Shown here: one piece after another, positions 22,078 through 29,570 of the stretch | Position numbering within the stretch: the first letter of the stretch is position 1 | Layout of the letters: every line of letters begins with the position of its first letter | DNA from: DATKIY01 sp035543875 | GTDB taxonomy: Bacteria > Actinomycetota > Actinomycetes > JAHEKZ01 | Length of the DNA stretch: 29,570 bases | Direction of reading: 5' to 3' | Assembly: GCA_035543875.1 (NCBI GenBank) | Contig: DATKIY010000245.1 | Coordinates: 1-29,570, forward strand | Program-made: the position numbers and the translations under genes | The notes under the pieces: generated by a model | What the model was told of the DNA's origin: nothing | The model's input: the letters and a program-made list of their open reading frames with translations, nothing else | Databases searched by the model: none

Positions 22078-24621
22078 GTGCCCGGCGAAAACCTGACCCG
22101 CGACGAAGCCCGCGAACGCGCCGCGCTACTGAGCGTCGACAGCTACTCGATCCACATCGACCTCACGCAGGGCGACGTCACGTTCGGCTCAACGTCGACG
22201 ATTCGCTTTTCGGCAACACCCGGCAGCTCTACATTCATCGACCTCATCGCGCCGAAGGCACGAGAGGTCACACTGAACGGGACCAAACTAGACGCCGCTT
22301 CGGTTTTTGACGGCGCTCGTATCGCACTCAGCGGCTTGCTCGAACAGAACGAGCTCACGGTGGTCGCCGACGCCGCATACATGCACACAGGCGAGGGCCT
22401 CCACCGGTTCGTCGACCCAGTGGACAAGGCCGTCTACCTTCACACGCAGTTCGAGGTGATCGATGCGCGACGGGTCTTTGCCTGCTTTGACCAACCCGAC
22501 CTCAAGGGAACCTTCACGTTTAGCATCACCGGACCTTCGGACTGGGAAATCATCTCGAACTCGCCAACCCCGGCGCCAGAACCGATCGGCACCGGAATCG
22601 CTCGGTGGAACTTCTCCACAACGCCTCGCATCTCCACCTACATCACCGCCCTGATTGCTGGCCCGTATGCAGCCGTGCGCAGCGAGTACCGCGGCATCCC
22701 CATGGGCGTGTTCTGTCGCCAGTCCCTGTTTGAGTTTTTGGACGCGGAAGCGATTCTCGACGTCACACGCCGGGGATTCGACTACTTCGAGGAACTCTTT
22801 GATCGCGCGTACCCGTTTGAGAAGTACGACCAACTCTTCGTCCCGGAGTTCAATGCAGGCGCCATGGAGAACGCTGGTGCGGTAACGATCCTGGAGGACT
22901 ATGTCTTCCGGTCGAAGGTGACTGACGCCGCCTACGAGCGTCGCGCAGAGACAATCTTGCATGAACTCGCCCACATGTGGTTCGGCAACCTTGTCACTAT
23001 GCGCTGGTGGGACGACCTGTGGCTGAACGAGTCGTTTGCCACTTATGCCTCCATCTTGTGTGAAGCGGAGGCGACACACTGGACGTCGGCGTGGACCACG
23101 TTCAGCAACCTTGAAAAGACATGGGCGTACCGACAGGACCAACTCCCTTCGACGCATCCAATCGCCGCTGACATCCGCGATATCGAAGATGTACTGGTCA
23201 ATTTCGACGGCATCACCTACGCAAAGGGTGCCTCCGTCCTTAAGCAGCTGGTGGCGTGGGTGGGACGCGACCAGTTCATCGATGGAATTCGGAAGTACTT
23301 CTCCCGGCACGAGTGGGGCAACACCCAGCTCGCTGACTTGCTGGCGGTGCTCGAGGAGACGTCGGGGAGGGACCTTTCCAGCTGGGCCAAGGAGTGGCTT
23401 GAGACCGCGGGTCTCAACACGATGCGCCCAGAATTCTCAGTAGATGACGCGGGCCGCTTTACCTCCTTTGCCGTCCTGCAGTCTGCACCGGCTGACCACC
23501 CCACCCTTCGCTCCCACCGGCTCGGAATCGGGCTCTACAACCGACGAGACGAAGGTTTGATTCGCACCCATCACGTTGAGCTTGACGTCACGGGTGAGCG
23601 GACAGATGTTGCAGAGCTCATGGGTCACGAACAACCCGATCTCGTTCTGCTGAATGACGAAGACCTCACGTACACCAAACTGCGTCTGGACCCGCGGTCC
23701 GCGACAACGCTCGTCGAGTCCATCGAGGAGTTCCGGGAGTCACTTCCTCGGGCGCTGTGCTGGACGGCGGCCTGGGACATGACCCGCGACGGTGAGATAG
23801 CCGCACGCGATTTCGTAGCGCTTGTCCGTGCCGGACTCGGTATCGAGACCGACATCGGGATCGTGCAATCACTCGCGCGGCAGGCAATCTCGGCTTTGTA
23901 CCTCTACTCCGACGAGTCCGTCAAAGAGCCGTCGCTCCAGGCGTTCGCAGATTTCTTGTTTGGGCTGGCGAACGCAGCGGAACCTGGTAGCGACCATCAG
24001 TTGGCGCTTACCCGCGCGTTCTCAAGCATTGCGCGCACCGACGCGCAGCTTGAGGTTCTGACCGGCCTGCTCGGCGGCGTTGAACTGCTTCCCGGATTGG
24101 CCATCGACAAAGACCTGCGTTGGGCACTTCTGCAGCGACTTGTTATTACGGGTCGCTGCGGGCCGGAACAGATCGACCAAGAGCTCGACCAGGACCTCAC
24201 CGCAAGCGGTCAGCGTCAGGCAGCAGCTGCACGCTCGATGGTGGGTACAGTTGAGGCAAAGGAAGCCGCCTGGAATGCCACCGTCAACGAGGACGAGCTG
24301 CCTAATGCATTGCTCGCTGCCACGGTCAGCGGCTTCAACCAACCGGAGCAGATCGAACTCCAGCGCGCATTCATTCCTCGCTACTTCGAGATGCTTCAAC
24401 GCGTCTGGTCAGAACGGACGAACGACACCGCGCAGACTTTGGTACTCGGGCTGTTCCCGGTATACGTGGTCGAACCGGAGACTGTTCGACTCACCGAACA
24501 GTTCATCAGCGACAACGACCTCGCGCCAGCCCTGCGACGACTGCTCCTGGAGTCTGCGGACACAGTGTCACGAGCGCTACGCGCCCGCGCGGCGGATACC
24601 AAGCGAGCAGCAGCAAACTAA
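22078..24621 (+). CDS. pepN: Aminopeptidase N (M1 zinc metallopeptidase)
   Basis: A cytoplasmic aminopeptidase that removes N-terminal residues from peptides, 847 aa, the usual length for actinobacterial PepN. The exopeptidase motif GAMEN lies at 261-265 and the zinc site HELAH at 295-299, with the third ligand Glu318 in WLNESFATY. The N-terminal beta domain and C-terminal helical domain (ERAP1-like) are complete. The frame is open from 21898, but GTG 22078 is chosen: GAGGAG (22066-22071) precedes it with 6-base spacing, and the protein then begins PGENLTRDEARERAALLSVDSY, the family start. The upstream codons run across rpiB and are not coding. Confidence 0.95.
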   Translation: MPGENLTRDEARERAALLSVDSYSIHIDLTQGDVTFGSTSTIRFSATPGSSTFIDLIAPKAREVTLNGTKLDAASVFDGARIALSGLLEQNELTVVADAAYMHTGEGLHRFVDPVDKAVYLHTQFEVIDARRVFACFDQPDLKGTFTFSITGPSDWEIISNSPTPAPEPIGTGIARWNFSTTPRISTYITALIAGPYAAVRSEYRGIPMGVFCRQSLFEFLDAEAILDVTRRGFDYFEELFDRAYPFEKYDQLFVPEFNAGAMENAGAVTILEDYVFRSKVTDAAYERRAETILHELAHMWFGNLVTMRWWDDLWLNESFATYASILCEAEATHWTSAWTTFSNLEKTWAYRQDQLPSTHPIAADIRDIEDVLVNFDGITYAKGASVLKQLVAWVGRDQFIDGIRKYFSRHEWGNTQLADLLAVLEETSGRDLSSWAKEWLETAGLNTMRPEFSVDDAGRFTSFAVLQSAPADHPTLRSHRLGIGLYNRRDEGLIRTHHVELDVTGERTDVAELMGHEQPDLVLLNDEDLTYTKLRLDPRSATTLVESIEEFRESLPRALCWTAAWDMTRDGEIAARDFVALVRAGLGIETDIGIVQSLARQAISALYLYSDESVKEPSLQAFADFLFGLANAAEPGSDHQLALTRAFSSIARTDAQLEVLTGLLGGVELLPGLAIDKDLRWALLQRLVITGRCGPEQIDQELDQDLTASGQRQAAAARSMVGTVEAKEAAWNATVNEDELPNALLAATVSGFNQPEQIELQRAFIPRYFEMLQRVWSERTNDTAQTLVLGLFPVYVVEPETVRLTEQFISDNDLAPALRRLLLESADTVSRALRARAADTKRAAAN

Positions 24622-24631
24622 TCGCTGTGGA

Positions 24632-25024
24632 TCAATGCGTTTCGGTGTGCAGCGTGCGTGGCTGACGAGCATGCTCCGCCAGCGTGTGTAACCCAGCGAC
24701 AATTCCGCCGGCGAGGTCACCTGCGGTAAACGAGGACGTCATCGACATCGCACCCAGCGCGGTTGCTCGATCGTCGAGCGCCCGAGCAGCGTGGTCGCCA
24801 GTCAAAATCTCAAGGCGTCGCTCAGCAGGATTGACCAACACCACGACGGCAGCCGAAGCCGCGGGGCCGAGGACGGTCAACAGGCGCCTGCCATAGGTGC
24901 GCAGGTCTTCGTCGGGCGAACCGACGAAGACCGAGTAGGTCAGTCCACTTTCTTGTTCGGCCTGCCGAAGCGCGCGTTCGATCGCAGCAACCTGTCCAGC
25001 CGAAAAGGCGTCACCAGCGGGCAC
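24632..25024 (-). CDS. DUF5130 domain protein
   Basis: A 130-aa actinobacterial protein of the DUF5130 (TPM-like) type, with AAIERALRQAEQESGLTYSV, VVVLVNPAERRLEILTG and a final GDLAGGIVAGLHTLAEHAR. TPM-like domains have been linked to envelope or phosphatase functions, but this one has no proven activity. The frame is open to 25171, but GTG 25024 is chosen: plus-strand cctccctc at 25033-25040 (GAGGGAGG on the coding strand) lies just upstream. It converges on pepN and overlaps the end of the small membrane protein gene by 14 bases. Confidence 0.82.
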   Translation of the reverse strand: MPAGDAFSAGQVAAIERALRQAEQESGLTYSVFVGSPDEDLRTYGRRLLTVLGPAASAAVVVLVNPAERRLEILTGDHAARALDDRATALGAMSMTSSFTAGDLAGGIVAGLHTLAEHARQPRTLHTETH

Positions 25025-25232
25025 TGCAACCGCCTCCCTCAGTTGTCGGGGCAGCCGCGGCGACGGGGTCGAGTTCCCCACCGCCGATCCATGCTGGCTC
25101 GGCCCACCACTGCAACCCTGGCCGGTACTTGGGTCCGCGGGCCCAGGACGGCGCGTAAACCAAGAGGGCAATGAGGCCGTAGACGGTCAACGGGAGGAGA
25201 ACAAACCACCCCAGAATCTCAGTGCTCGACAT
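25011..25232 (-). CDS. Small membrane protein linked to DUF5130
   Basis: A 73-aa protein with one membrane helix near the N-terminus (EILGWFVLLPLTVYGLIALLVYAP) and a cytoplasmic or outer tail with a Trp-rich YRPGLQWWAEPAW. A similar short protein lies at this position in mycobacteria. The start is ATG 25232 (MSSTEILGW); an in-frame upstream start at 25262 is possible. Its stop overlaps the DUF5130 start region, indicating co-translation. Function unknown. Confidence 0.75.
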   Translation of the reverse strand: MSSTEILGWFVLLPLTVYGLIALLVYAPSWARGPKYRPGLQWWAEPAWIGGGELDPVAAAAPTTEGGGCSARW

Positions 25233-25285
25233 GGCGCCACGGTAACCGACTGGCGTCGTCAAAGCCGCGCCGGGCCACCGTCAGA

Positions 25286-25819
25286 TCAGGCTGTCTCGGG
25301 TAGCTGACCCAGACCATGCCGACCCACAAAGTCGGTCAGGTACGGAGTCCAGCGAGGGTCCGCCCGACCGGTACCGATGATGCGCCAAGCGGGCCCGGCG
25401 GGACGAAAGGGCGTGTGACGCATCCGCCACCCCAGGTCGGCCACGCTTCGGTCAGCCTTGAGGTGGTTACAACGCCGACACGCTGACACGACGTTCTCCC
25501 AGACATGCTCACCACCACGGCTGCGCGGCACGACGTGATCAAGACTGGTTGCGGGGGCGTCGCAGTAGATACAGCGCCCTCCGTCACGGGCGAAAACCGC
25601 GCGCCGGGTGAGGGGGATCTGGGCGTGACGGGGAACCCGGACGAACCGAATCAGCCGGACAACCGCGGGGAGCGGCTCGGTGAGGAACTCACTGTGCATC
25701 AACTGTGCGGACTCTTCGACAGGGGCCGCTTTGTGGGACAGCACAAGGACCAGCGCGCGGCGATCAGGTACCACGCACAGCGGTTCGTAGGTGGCGTTCA
25801 ACACCAGCGCATGTGCCAT
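25286..25819 (-). CDS. HNH endonuclease family protein
   Basis: A 177-aa protein. The HNH nuclease module has CIYC (Cys83, Cys86), LDHVVPRSRGG (Asp94-His95), Asn109 and CRRCNHLK (Cys114, Cys117, His119). The cysteines probably bind a structural zinc ion and the His/Asn a catalytic metal. The N-terminal part, VLNATYEPLCVV, is the typical start of this actinobacterial HNH family, so ATG 25819 is chosen, with GGGGGG just upstream. The frame extends to 25936 without support. It may cut DNA; its role is not established. The chromosomal position beside DUF5130 matches mycobacteria. Confidence 0.88.
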   Translation of the reverse strand: MAHALVLNATYEPLCVVPDRRALVLVLSHKAAPVEESAQLMHSEFLTEPLPAVVRLIRFVRVPRHAQIPLTRRAVFARDGGRCIYCDAPATSLDHVVPRSRGGEHVWENVVSACRRCNHLKADRSVADLGWRMRHTPFRPAGPAWRIIGTGRADPRWTPYLTDFVGRHGLGQLPETA

Positions 25820-25907
25820 AACCCCCCTAGTGTGACCTGGGACACGGTTTTGGGCCAGCAGCGACGCATCGAGCTGGACCATCCGGTGCCTGCGTAGGGT
25901 TCGCTCT

Positions 25908-28019
25908 ATGGCCACACCTTCGTCTCCCGAGCCCATTCGCGACTCCTACCCCCGGGCTGATCGGCTCGACCTCACCGAGAGCCTCCATGGCCATGCGATA
26001 GCCGATCCTTACCGGTGGCTGGAGTCCGAGTCTGACGCCGACACCGAGGCGTGGTCGACAGCCCAGGACGCGCTGTTCGCCGAGCAGCGCGATCAATGGC
26101 CCGGGCGGGAGTCGCTGCGCGAGAGGATCACCGAACTGGTGGGCGCCGGGGTCATCAGCGTGCCGATCTGGCGAGGGGAGCGTCACTTCTTGATCAGGCG
26201 AACTGCCGACCAGGAACACGCCGTGCTCCTCGTCGTCGACGCCGATGGAACCGAACGGGTGCTGATAGATCCGATGGCCATCGATGCCTCAGGAACCACC
26301 ACGCTCGACGCCTGGCAGCCAAGTAAGGAAGGCGACCTGCTCGCCTACCAGCTGTCGGAGGGCGGAACCGAGGAATCGGTCCTGCGAGTACTCGACGTGT
26401 CGACGGGCGACGACGTCGATGGCCCCATCGACCGCGCGCGCTACTCCCCTGTGGCGTGGCTGCCGGGCGGAAAGGCGTTCTACTACGTCCGCCGGTTGGC
26501 CGCAGAGCTGCTCCCCGAGGGTGAAGAGCAGTTCCACCGCCGGGTGTGGCTCCACCAGGTAGGCACCGACCCTGAGCAGGACACGCTGATCTTCGGTGAC
26601 GGACTCGACCCCACCAACTACTACGGGGTCTCAGTGAGCCTGGACGGTCGCTGGCTGAGCATTACCGCGGCCGCAGGTACCGAACCACGCAACGACCTGT
26701 GGGTCGCAGACCTCACTGCGTCTGAGCTTGAGTCCCCCGCCCTCGCCGAGGTTCAGACCGGCGTCGACGCGCAAACGTCGCTTCATTTTGGGCGCGACGA
26801 TCGCATCTACGCGTATACCAACCGAGACGCTCCGCGCGGCCGAATCATGGTGACGCAACCGGGCCAGTGGGACTACAACGAATGGACCGACCTCGTCCCC
26901 GAACACAGCGAAGCGGTCCTTGAGGGTTGGGCGATCCTGGACGGCGATGAGCTCGCCGACCATGTCCTCTTGGTGGCACGCAGCCACCACGCGGTGGGTG
27001 AGATCACGCGTCACGACCTCGTCACCGGCGTCGAACACGGCTCGGTGCCCATGCCAGGGCTCGGCACGGTTGCCGGTATCAGCGACCGCCCCGAAGGCGG
27101 GCACGAAGCCTGGTTCGGGTACACCGACCACACCACGCCGTCGTCGGTGTACCACTACGACGCGCGTACCGACTCGACGTCTCTTTACGCAAAGCCGCCT
27201 GGCACCGTCGACGTTCCCGCGGTGAGCACCGAGCACGTCACCTACACCTCAAAGGACGGCACAAAGGTACGGATGTTCGTGCTGTCTCGGTCTGATGCAG
27301 CACCGGGACCGCGTCCCACGATTCTGTATGGATACGGCGGGTTCGGGGTTCCACTGTCGCCCGCATACTCGGCCACCATCCTCGCGTGGGTGGAGGCTGG
27401 CGGCGTGTATGCCGTTGCCAACCTCCGAGGTGGTTCCGAAGAAGGTGAGCAGTGGCACCGAGACGGGATGCGTGAGAACAAGCAGAACACGTTTGACGAC
27501 TTTCACGCGGCCGCCGAGTGGCTGGTCGACAACAAAGTCACTACCAAGGAACAACTTGCTATCTCGGGAGGGTCAAACGGTGGACTCCTGGTTGGGGCAG
27601 CCCTTACGCAACGACCCGACTTGTACTCAGCGGTTATCTGCGCGGCGCCTCTTCTCGACATGATCCGCTACGAGCAATTCGGACTGGGTCAGACCTGGGC
27701 CGACGAGTACGGCTCAGCACAGATAGCCGAAGAGTTCGAGTGGCTTCGTGCCTACTCCCCGTACCACAACGTCCGTGAGTCAACTGCCTACCCGGCAGTT
27801 CTCTTCACCGTCTTTGACGGGGACAGCCGAGTCGATCCCTTGCACGCGAGAAAGCTTGCGGCTGCCTTGCAGCATGCGACCTCGAGCGATCGCCCCGTGC
27901 TCATTCGACGCGAGGCTGATGTCGGCCACGGGGCTCGGGCTGTCAGCCGGGCCGTCGAGCTGTCTGTCGACACACTGACGTTCGTTGGCGCAATCACAGG
28001 CATGGACTTGGCAGACTGA
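25908..28019 (+). CDS. Prolyl oligopeptidase family serine peptidase (S9A)
   Basis: A 703-aa cytoplasmic peptidase that cuts short peptides after proline. The N-terminal start, DPYRWLES, and beta-propeller (about 70-410) are followed by an alpha/beta-hydrolase domain. The triad is Ser556 (ISGGSNGGLL), Asp639 (GDSRVDP) and His674 (VGHGAR), close in position to porcine POP. No signal peptide is seen. The start is ATG 25908, divergent from the HNH gene with 88 bases between starts. It is followed 4 bases later by the mechanosensitive channel gene. In the mycobacterial order I remember, glbO follows HNH directly, so this pair looks inserted. Confidence 0.94.
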   Translation: MATPSSPEPIRDSYPRADRLDLTESLHGHAIADPYRWLESESDADTEAWSTAQDALFAEQRDQWPGRESLRERITELVGAGVISVPIWRGERHFLIRRTADQEHAVLLVVDADGTERVLIDPMAIDASGTTTLDAWQPSKEGDLLAYQLSEGGTEESVLRVLDVSTGDDVDGPIDRARYSPVAWLPGGKAFYYVRRLAAELLPEGEEQFHRRVWLHQVGTDPEQDTLIFGDGLDPTNYYGVSVSLDGRWLSITAAAGTEPRNDLWVADLTASELESPALAEVQTGVDAQTSLHFGRDDRIYAYTNRDAPRGRIMVTQPGQWDYNEWTDLVPEHSEAVLEGWAILDGDELADHVLLVARSHHAVGEITRHDLVTGVEHGSVPMPGLGTVAGISDRPEGGHEAWFGYTDHTTPSSVYHYDARTDSTSLYAKPPGTVDVPAVSTEHVTYTSKDGTKVRMFVLSRSDAAPGPRPTILYGYGGFGVPLSPAYSATILAWVEAGGVYAVANLRGGSEEGEQWHRDGMRENKQNTFDDFHAAAEWLVDNKVTTKEQLAISGGSNGGLLVGAALTQRPDLYSAVICAAPLLDMIRYEQFGLGQTWADEYGSAQIAEEFEWLRAYSPYHNVRESTAYPAVLFTVFDGDSRVDPLHARKLAAALQHATSSDRPVLIRREADVGHGARAVSRAVELSVDTLTFVGAITGMDLAD

Positions 28020-28023
28020 ACTA

Positions 28024-28935
28024 ATGCTCCGCAACGACGACTTCACGGTCGACGACGTCACCACTTGGCTGAACGACACGCCGCTTGGTCGGTTGGTGAC
28101 GATTGTGACCATCATCGTCGCCGCCATCGTTGTGCGCTGGTTGTGGCGCCGGTTCGTGCGAAGGACCACAGCGACTGTCACCGATTCCGCGATCGCCCAG
28201 CGGTTGGCAGGGGTCGACGGCACGACCAACAGCGACCGGCTGCTCATCGAGCGACATCGCGCACGCGCCAATGCCGTCGCCGGGCTACTGGTGTCGACTG
28301 GCACGTTCATCATCGTCGTCGTTGCCGTGCTGTTCGGTCTCGCCCAGCTCGGGCTGAACATCACACCGCTGATCGCCAGCGCTGGCGTCGCGGGCATCGC
28401 GATTGGTTTCGGCGCCCAGACGATCATCCGGGACTTTCTGTCTGGCGTTTTCATGATTATGGAAAACCAGTACGGGGTGGGCGACGTCATCTCGGTCAAC
28501 GGGATCACGGGAACCGTCGAAGAAGTAGGGCTTCGCGTGACTCGGTTGCGTGACGTCGAAGGAACTCTTTGGTACGTCGCGAACGGCTCTGTCACAGAGC
28601 TTGGCAATCGAAGCCAAGGGTGGTCCCTTGCAGTCGTCGATGTTCCCATCGGATACGGAGCAGACCTGGTGGAAGCCAAGAAAGTGCTGCTCCAGGCAGC
28701 TCTCGACATCCAGGCGGACGAGCGTTGGGCCAACCGCATCATGTCCGACGAACCGCAGGTAGCGGTTGAGTCAATGACAGCCGCGGGAGTGACCGTTCGG
28801 ATTCGGCTACACACCACTCACGATCAGCAGCTTTCAGTGGCTCGCGAGTTACGCGTCCGGGCCGTCAAAGCACTCGCCGCAGCTGGGGTCTCGGCGCCGA
28901 CTCCTGTGATCCCGGAGCCACCAGCTACCGCCTGA
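28024..28935 (+). CDS. Small-conductance mechanosensitive channel (MscS family)
   Basis: A 303-aa channel that opens under membrane tension to release solutes on hypo-osmotic shock. One membrane helix lies near residues 21-40 and others near 80-120. The pore helix region has SAGVAGIAIGFGAQTIIRDFLSGVFMI, then YGVGDVI, the conserved start of the MscS beta domain. A C-terminal cytoplasmic domain and a Pro-rich tail follow. The start is ATG 28024; the frame opens from 27985, inside the peptidase gene. Only 4 bases separate it from the peptidase stop, so the two are probably co-transcribed, though a functional link is unclear. Confidence 0.92.
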   Translation: MLRNDDFTVDDVTTWLNDTPLGRLVTIVTIIVAAIVVRWLWRRFVRRTTATVTDSAIAQRLAGVDGTTNSDRLLIERHRARANAVAGLLVSTGTFIIVVVAVLFGLAQLGLNITPLIASAGVAGIAIGFGAQTIIRDFLSGVFMIMENQYGVGDVISVNGITGTVEEVGLRVTRLRDVEGTLWYVANGSVTELGNRSQGWSLAVVDVPIGYGADLVEAKKVLLQAALDIQADERWANRIMSDEPQVAVESMTAAGVTVRIRLHTTHDQQLSVARELRVRAVKALAAAGVSAPTPVIPEPPATA

Positions 28936-29131
28936 CCACAGAAATGAATGTGGCGGCGGGTCGGGAGTGCACCGAGGAGGGTTGGTGCAGACCCGACGCC
29001 GCCGCCGTTGGGTACCGAATCGACCCCGTTGCGGAAGTCGCGGCCGTCACATCCGGTCCCCTTGCCCGTTCCCAGACTGTGTCGGTACACCGACCATCGA
29101 CTCTTGAATCGGGGCTGGGAGAATCACCCGC
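28936..29131 (+). other. Non-coding gap between mscS and glbO
   Basis: A 196-base gap. It holds a strong structured hairpin (28952-29003, listed separately) and, from about 29050, the likely promoter region of glbO. I could not identify confident promoter boxes. No gene is supported; frames crossing it lack ribosome-binding sites. Confidence 0.6.
28952..29003 (+). terminator. Strong hairpin after mscS
   Basis: GGCGGCG, TCGGG and TGCACC on the left pair with GGTGCA, CCCGA and CGCCGCC on the right, with a 10-base loop (28974-28983). Flaws are a GG bulge on the left arm and a 2-base mismatch. The stem begins 17 bases after the stop. There is no T-tract, as is common for actinobacterial terminators. 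A smaller CCACA/TGTGG pair (28936-28953) overlaps its base. Confidence 0.65.
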
Positions 29132-29557
29132 GTGGAGTCATCGACAGCGACGTTCTTCGACCGTGTGGGTGGTCACGCCACCTTCACTCGGTTGGTTCAC
29201 GCCTTTTATCAGGGCGTGGCCGACGATGAGGTACTGCGTCCGCTATACCCGGAGGCCGACCTAGCTCCTGCCGAAGCGCGGCTTCGCGGGTTCCTCGAGC
29301 AGTACTGGGGTGGCCCGCACACCTACTCCGAAGAACGGGGACATCCGCGGCTCCGGATGCGTCACGCCCCCTTCCGGGTGGATGAACTGGCGCGCGACCA
29401 CTGGTTGATGCACATGGAGAAAGCCGTTGACTCACTCGACCTGAGCCCGGCAGACAAAGATGAGCTTTGGGCGAATCTGACAATGGCTGCTCATTCCCTG
29501 GTCAATACCTTTGATGAACCTGACGGGCGACTTGGTGTGGTCAGCCCCGAGCGCTGA
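29132..29557 (+). CDS. glbO: Group II truncated haemoglobin
   Basis: A 141-aa haem protein that binds O2 and may handle NO or peroxide. It aligns with mycobacterial GlbO: Tyr26 at B10 (FYQGVADDEVL), Tyr39 at CD1 (PLYPEADL), proximal His78 at F8 (RHAPF) and Trp91 at G8. The block YWGGPHTYSEERGHPRLRMRHAPFR is nearly diagnostic. The start is GTG 29132. It follows the strong hairpin after mscS and so probably has its own promoter. The last codons form part of a terminator hairpin. Confidence 0.95.
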   Translation: MESSTATFFDRVGGHATFTRLVHAFYQGVADDEVLRPLYPEADLAPAEARLRGFLEQYWGGPHTYSEERGHPRLRMRHAPFRVDELARDHWLMHMEKAVDSLDLSPADKDELWANLTMAAHSLVNTFDEPDGRLGVVSPER

Positions 29558-29570
29558 CCACACCAAGTCG
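29528..29570 (+). terminator. Perfect 17-bp hairpin overlapping the glbO stop codon
   Basis: CGACTTGGTGTGGTCAG (29528-29544) and its exact complement CTGACCACACCAAGTCG (29554-29570) flank a 9-base loop. The left arm is coding and the stop codon lies in the right arm. The window ends at the arm, so a following T-tract or a longer stem cannot be seen. Acting as a terminator, possibly bidirectional, is the simplest reading. Confidence 0.75.

Noticed and set aside
22288..23310. 340-codon minus-strand frame inside pepN
   Set aside because: It lies opposite the zinc-site region of pepN, shows no domain and no ribosome-binding site; long antisense frames are expected in GC-rich genes.
26631..27236. 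201-codon minus-strand frame inside the peptidase gene
   Set aside because: It has Val/Arg-rich antisense composition, no motif and full overlap with the propeller-coding region.
27780..28817. 345-codon minus-strand frame across the peptidase end and mscS
   Set aside because: It is low-complexity Ser/Thr/Arg-rich antisense of two well-supported genes.

Overview
The window looks like chromosomal DNA from an actinomycete (Actinomycetota). Coding density is high, GC is roughly 60 percent by eye, GTG starts are common and many genes overlap by ATGA. Several families are typical of the phylum: DUF2510, DUF5130, an Eis-type acetyltransferase, a group II truncated haemoglobin and a BsaP-like biotin synthase auxiliary protein. 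The right third keeps the gene order I recall from mycobacteria (nei, rpiB, pepN, DUF5130, HNH protein, glbO). I see no rRNA, tRNA, CRISPR array, insertion sequence or prophage. I cannot name the genus.

Left part (1-4752): a carbohydrate-uptake locus. A ROK-family repressor and a sugar-binding lipoprotein (cut by the left edge) lie on the minus strand. A polysaccharide deacetylase-like protein and an MsmK/UgpC-type transporter ATPase lie divergently on the plus strand, followed by a small NTF2-fold protein. Permease genes are not in the window. A tandem repeat between the divergent starts is a candidate ROK operator.

Minus-strand block (4788-8428): in transcription order, a cyclic-nucleotide-binding protein, a GNAT acetyltransferase, a TetR regulator and a Rieske oxygenase whose bridging residue is Glu, as in quaternary-ammonium oxygenases. 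Plus-strand block (8552-12135): two related single-pass membrane proteins from a tandem duplication, a protein with 23-residue repeats coupled to an RDD membrane protein, and a pyridoxamine-phosphate-oxidase-fold protein.

Centre (12191-17876): a compact biotin operon, bioA, a cytochrome P450-BioF fusion, bioD, bioB and bsaP, with ATGA overlaps at the first three junctions. The fusion is the most striking feature. A full-length CYP107/BioI-like P450, which could release pimeloyl-ACP by cleaving fatty acyl-ACP, is joined to full-length BioF, the enzyme that uses pimeloyl-ACP. No bioC, bioH or bioW is present in the window. The operon could therefore encode a linked route from fatty acyl-ACP to KAPA, then to biotin.

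Right part (17924-29570): an Eis-like acetyltransferase; an alpha/beta-hydrolase plus adenylate cyclase fusion with a damaged N-terminus and lost hydrolase residues; nei and rpiB (minus) divergent from pepN (plus); DUF5130, a small membrane protein and an HNH protein (minus); a prolyl oligopeptidase and an MscS channel (plus); and glbO. Strong hairpins follow the mscS and glbO genes.
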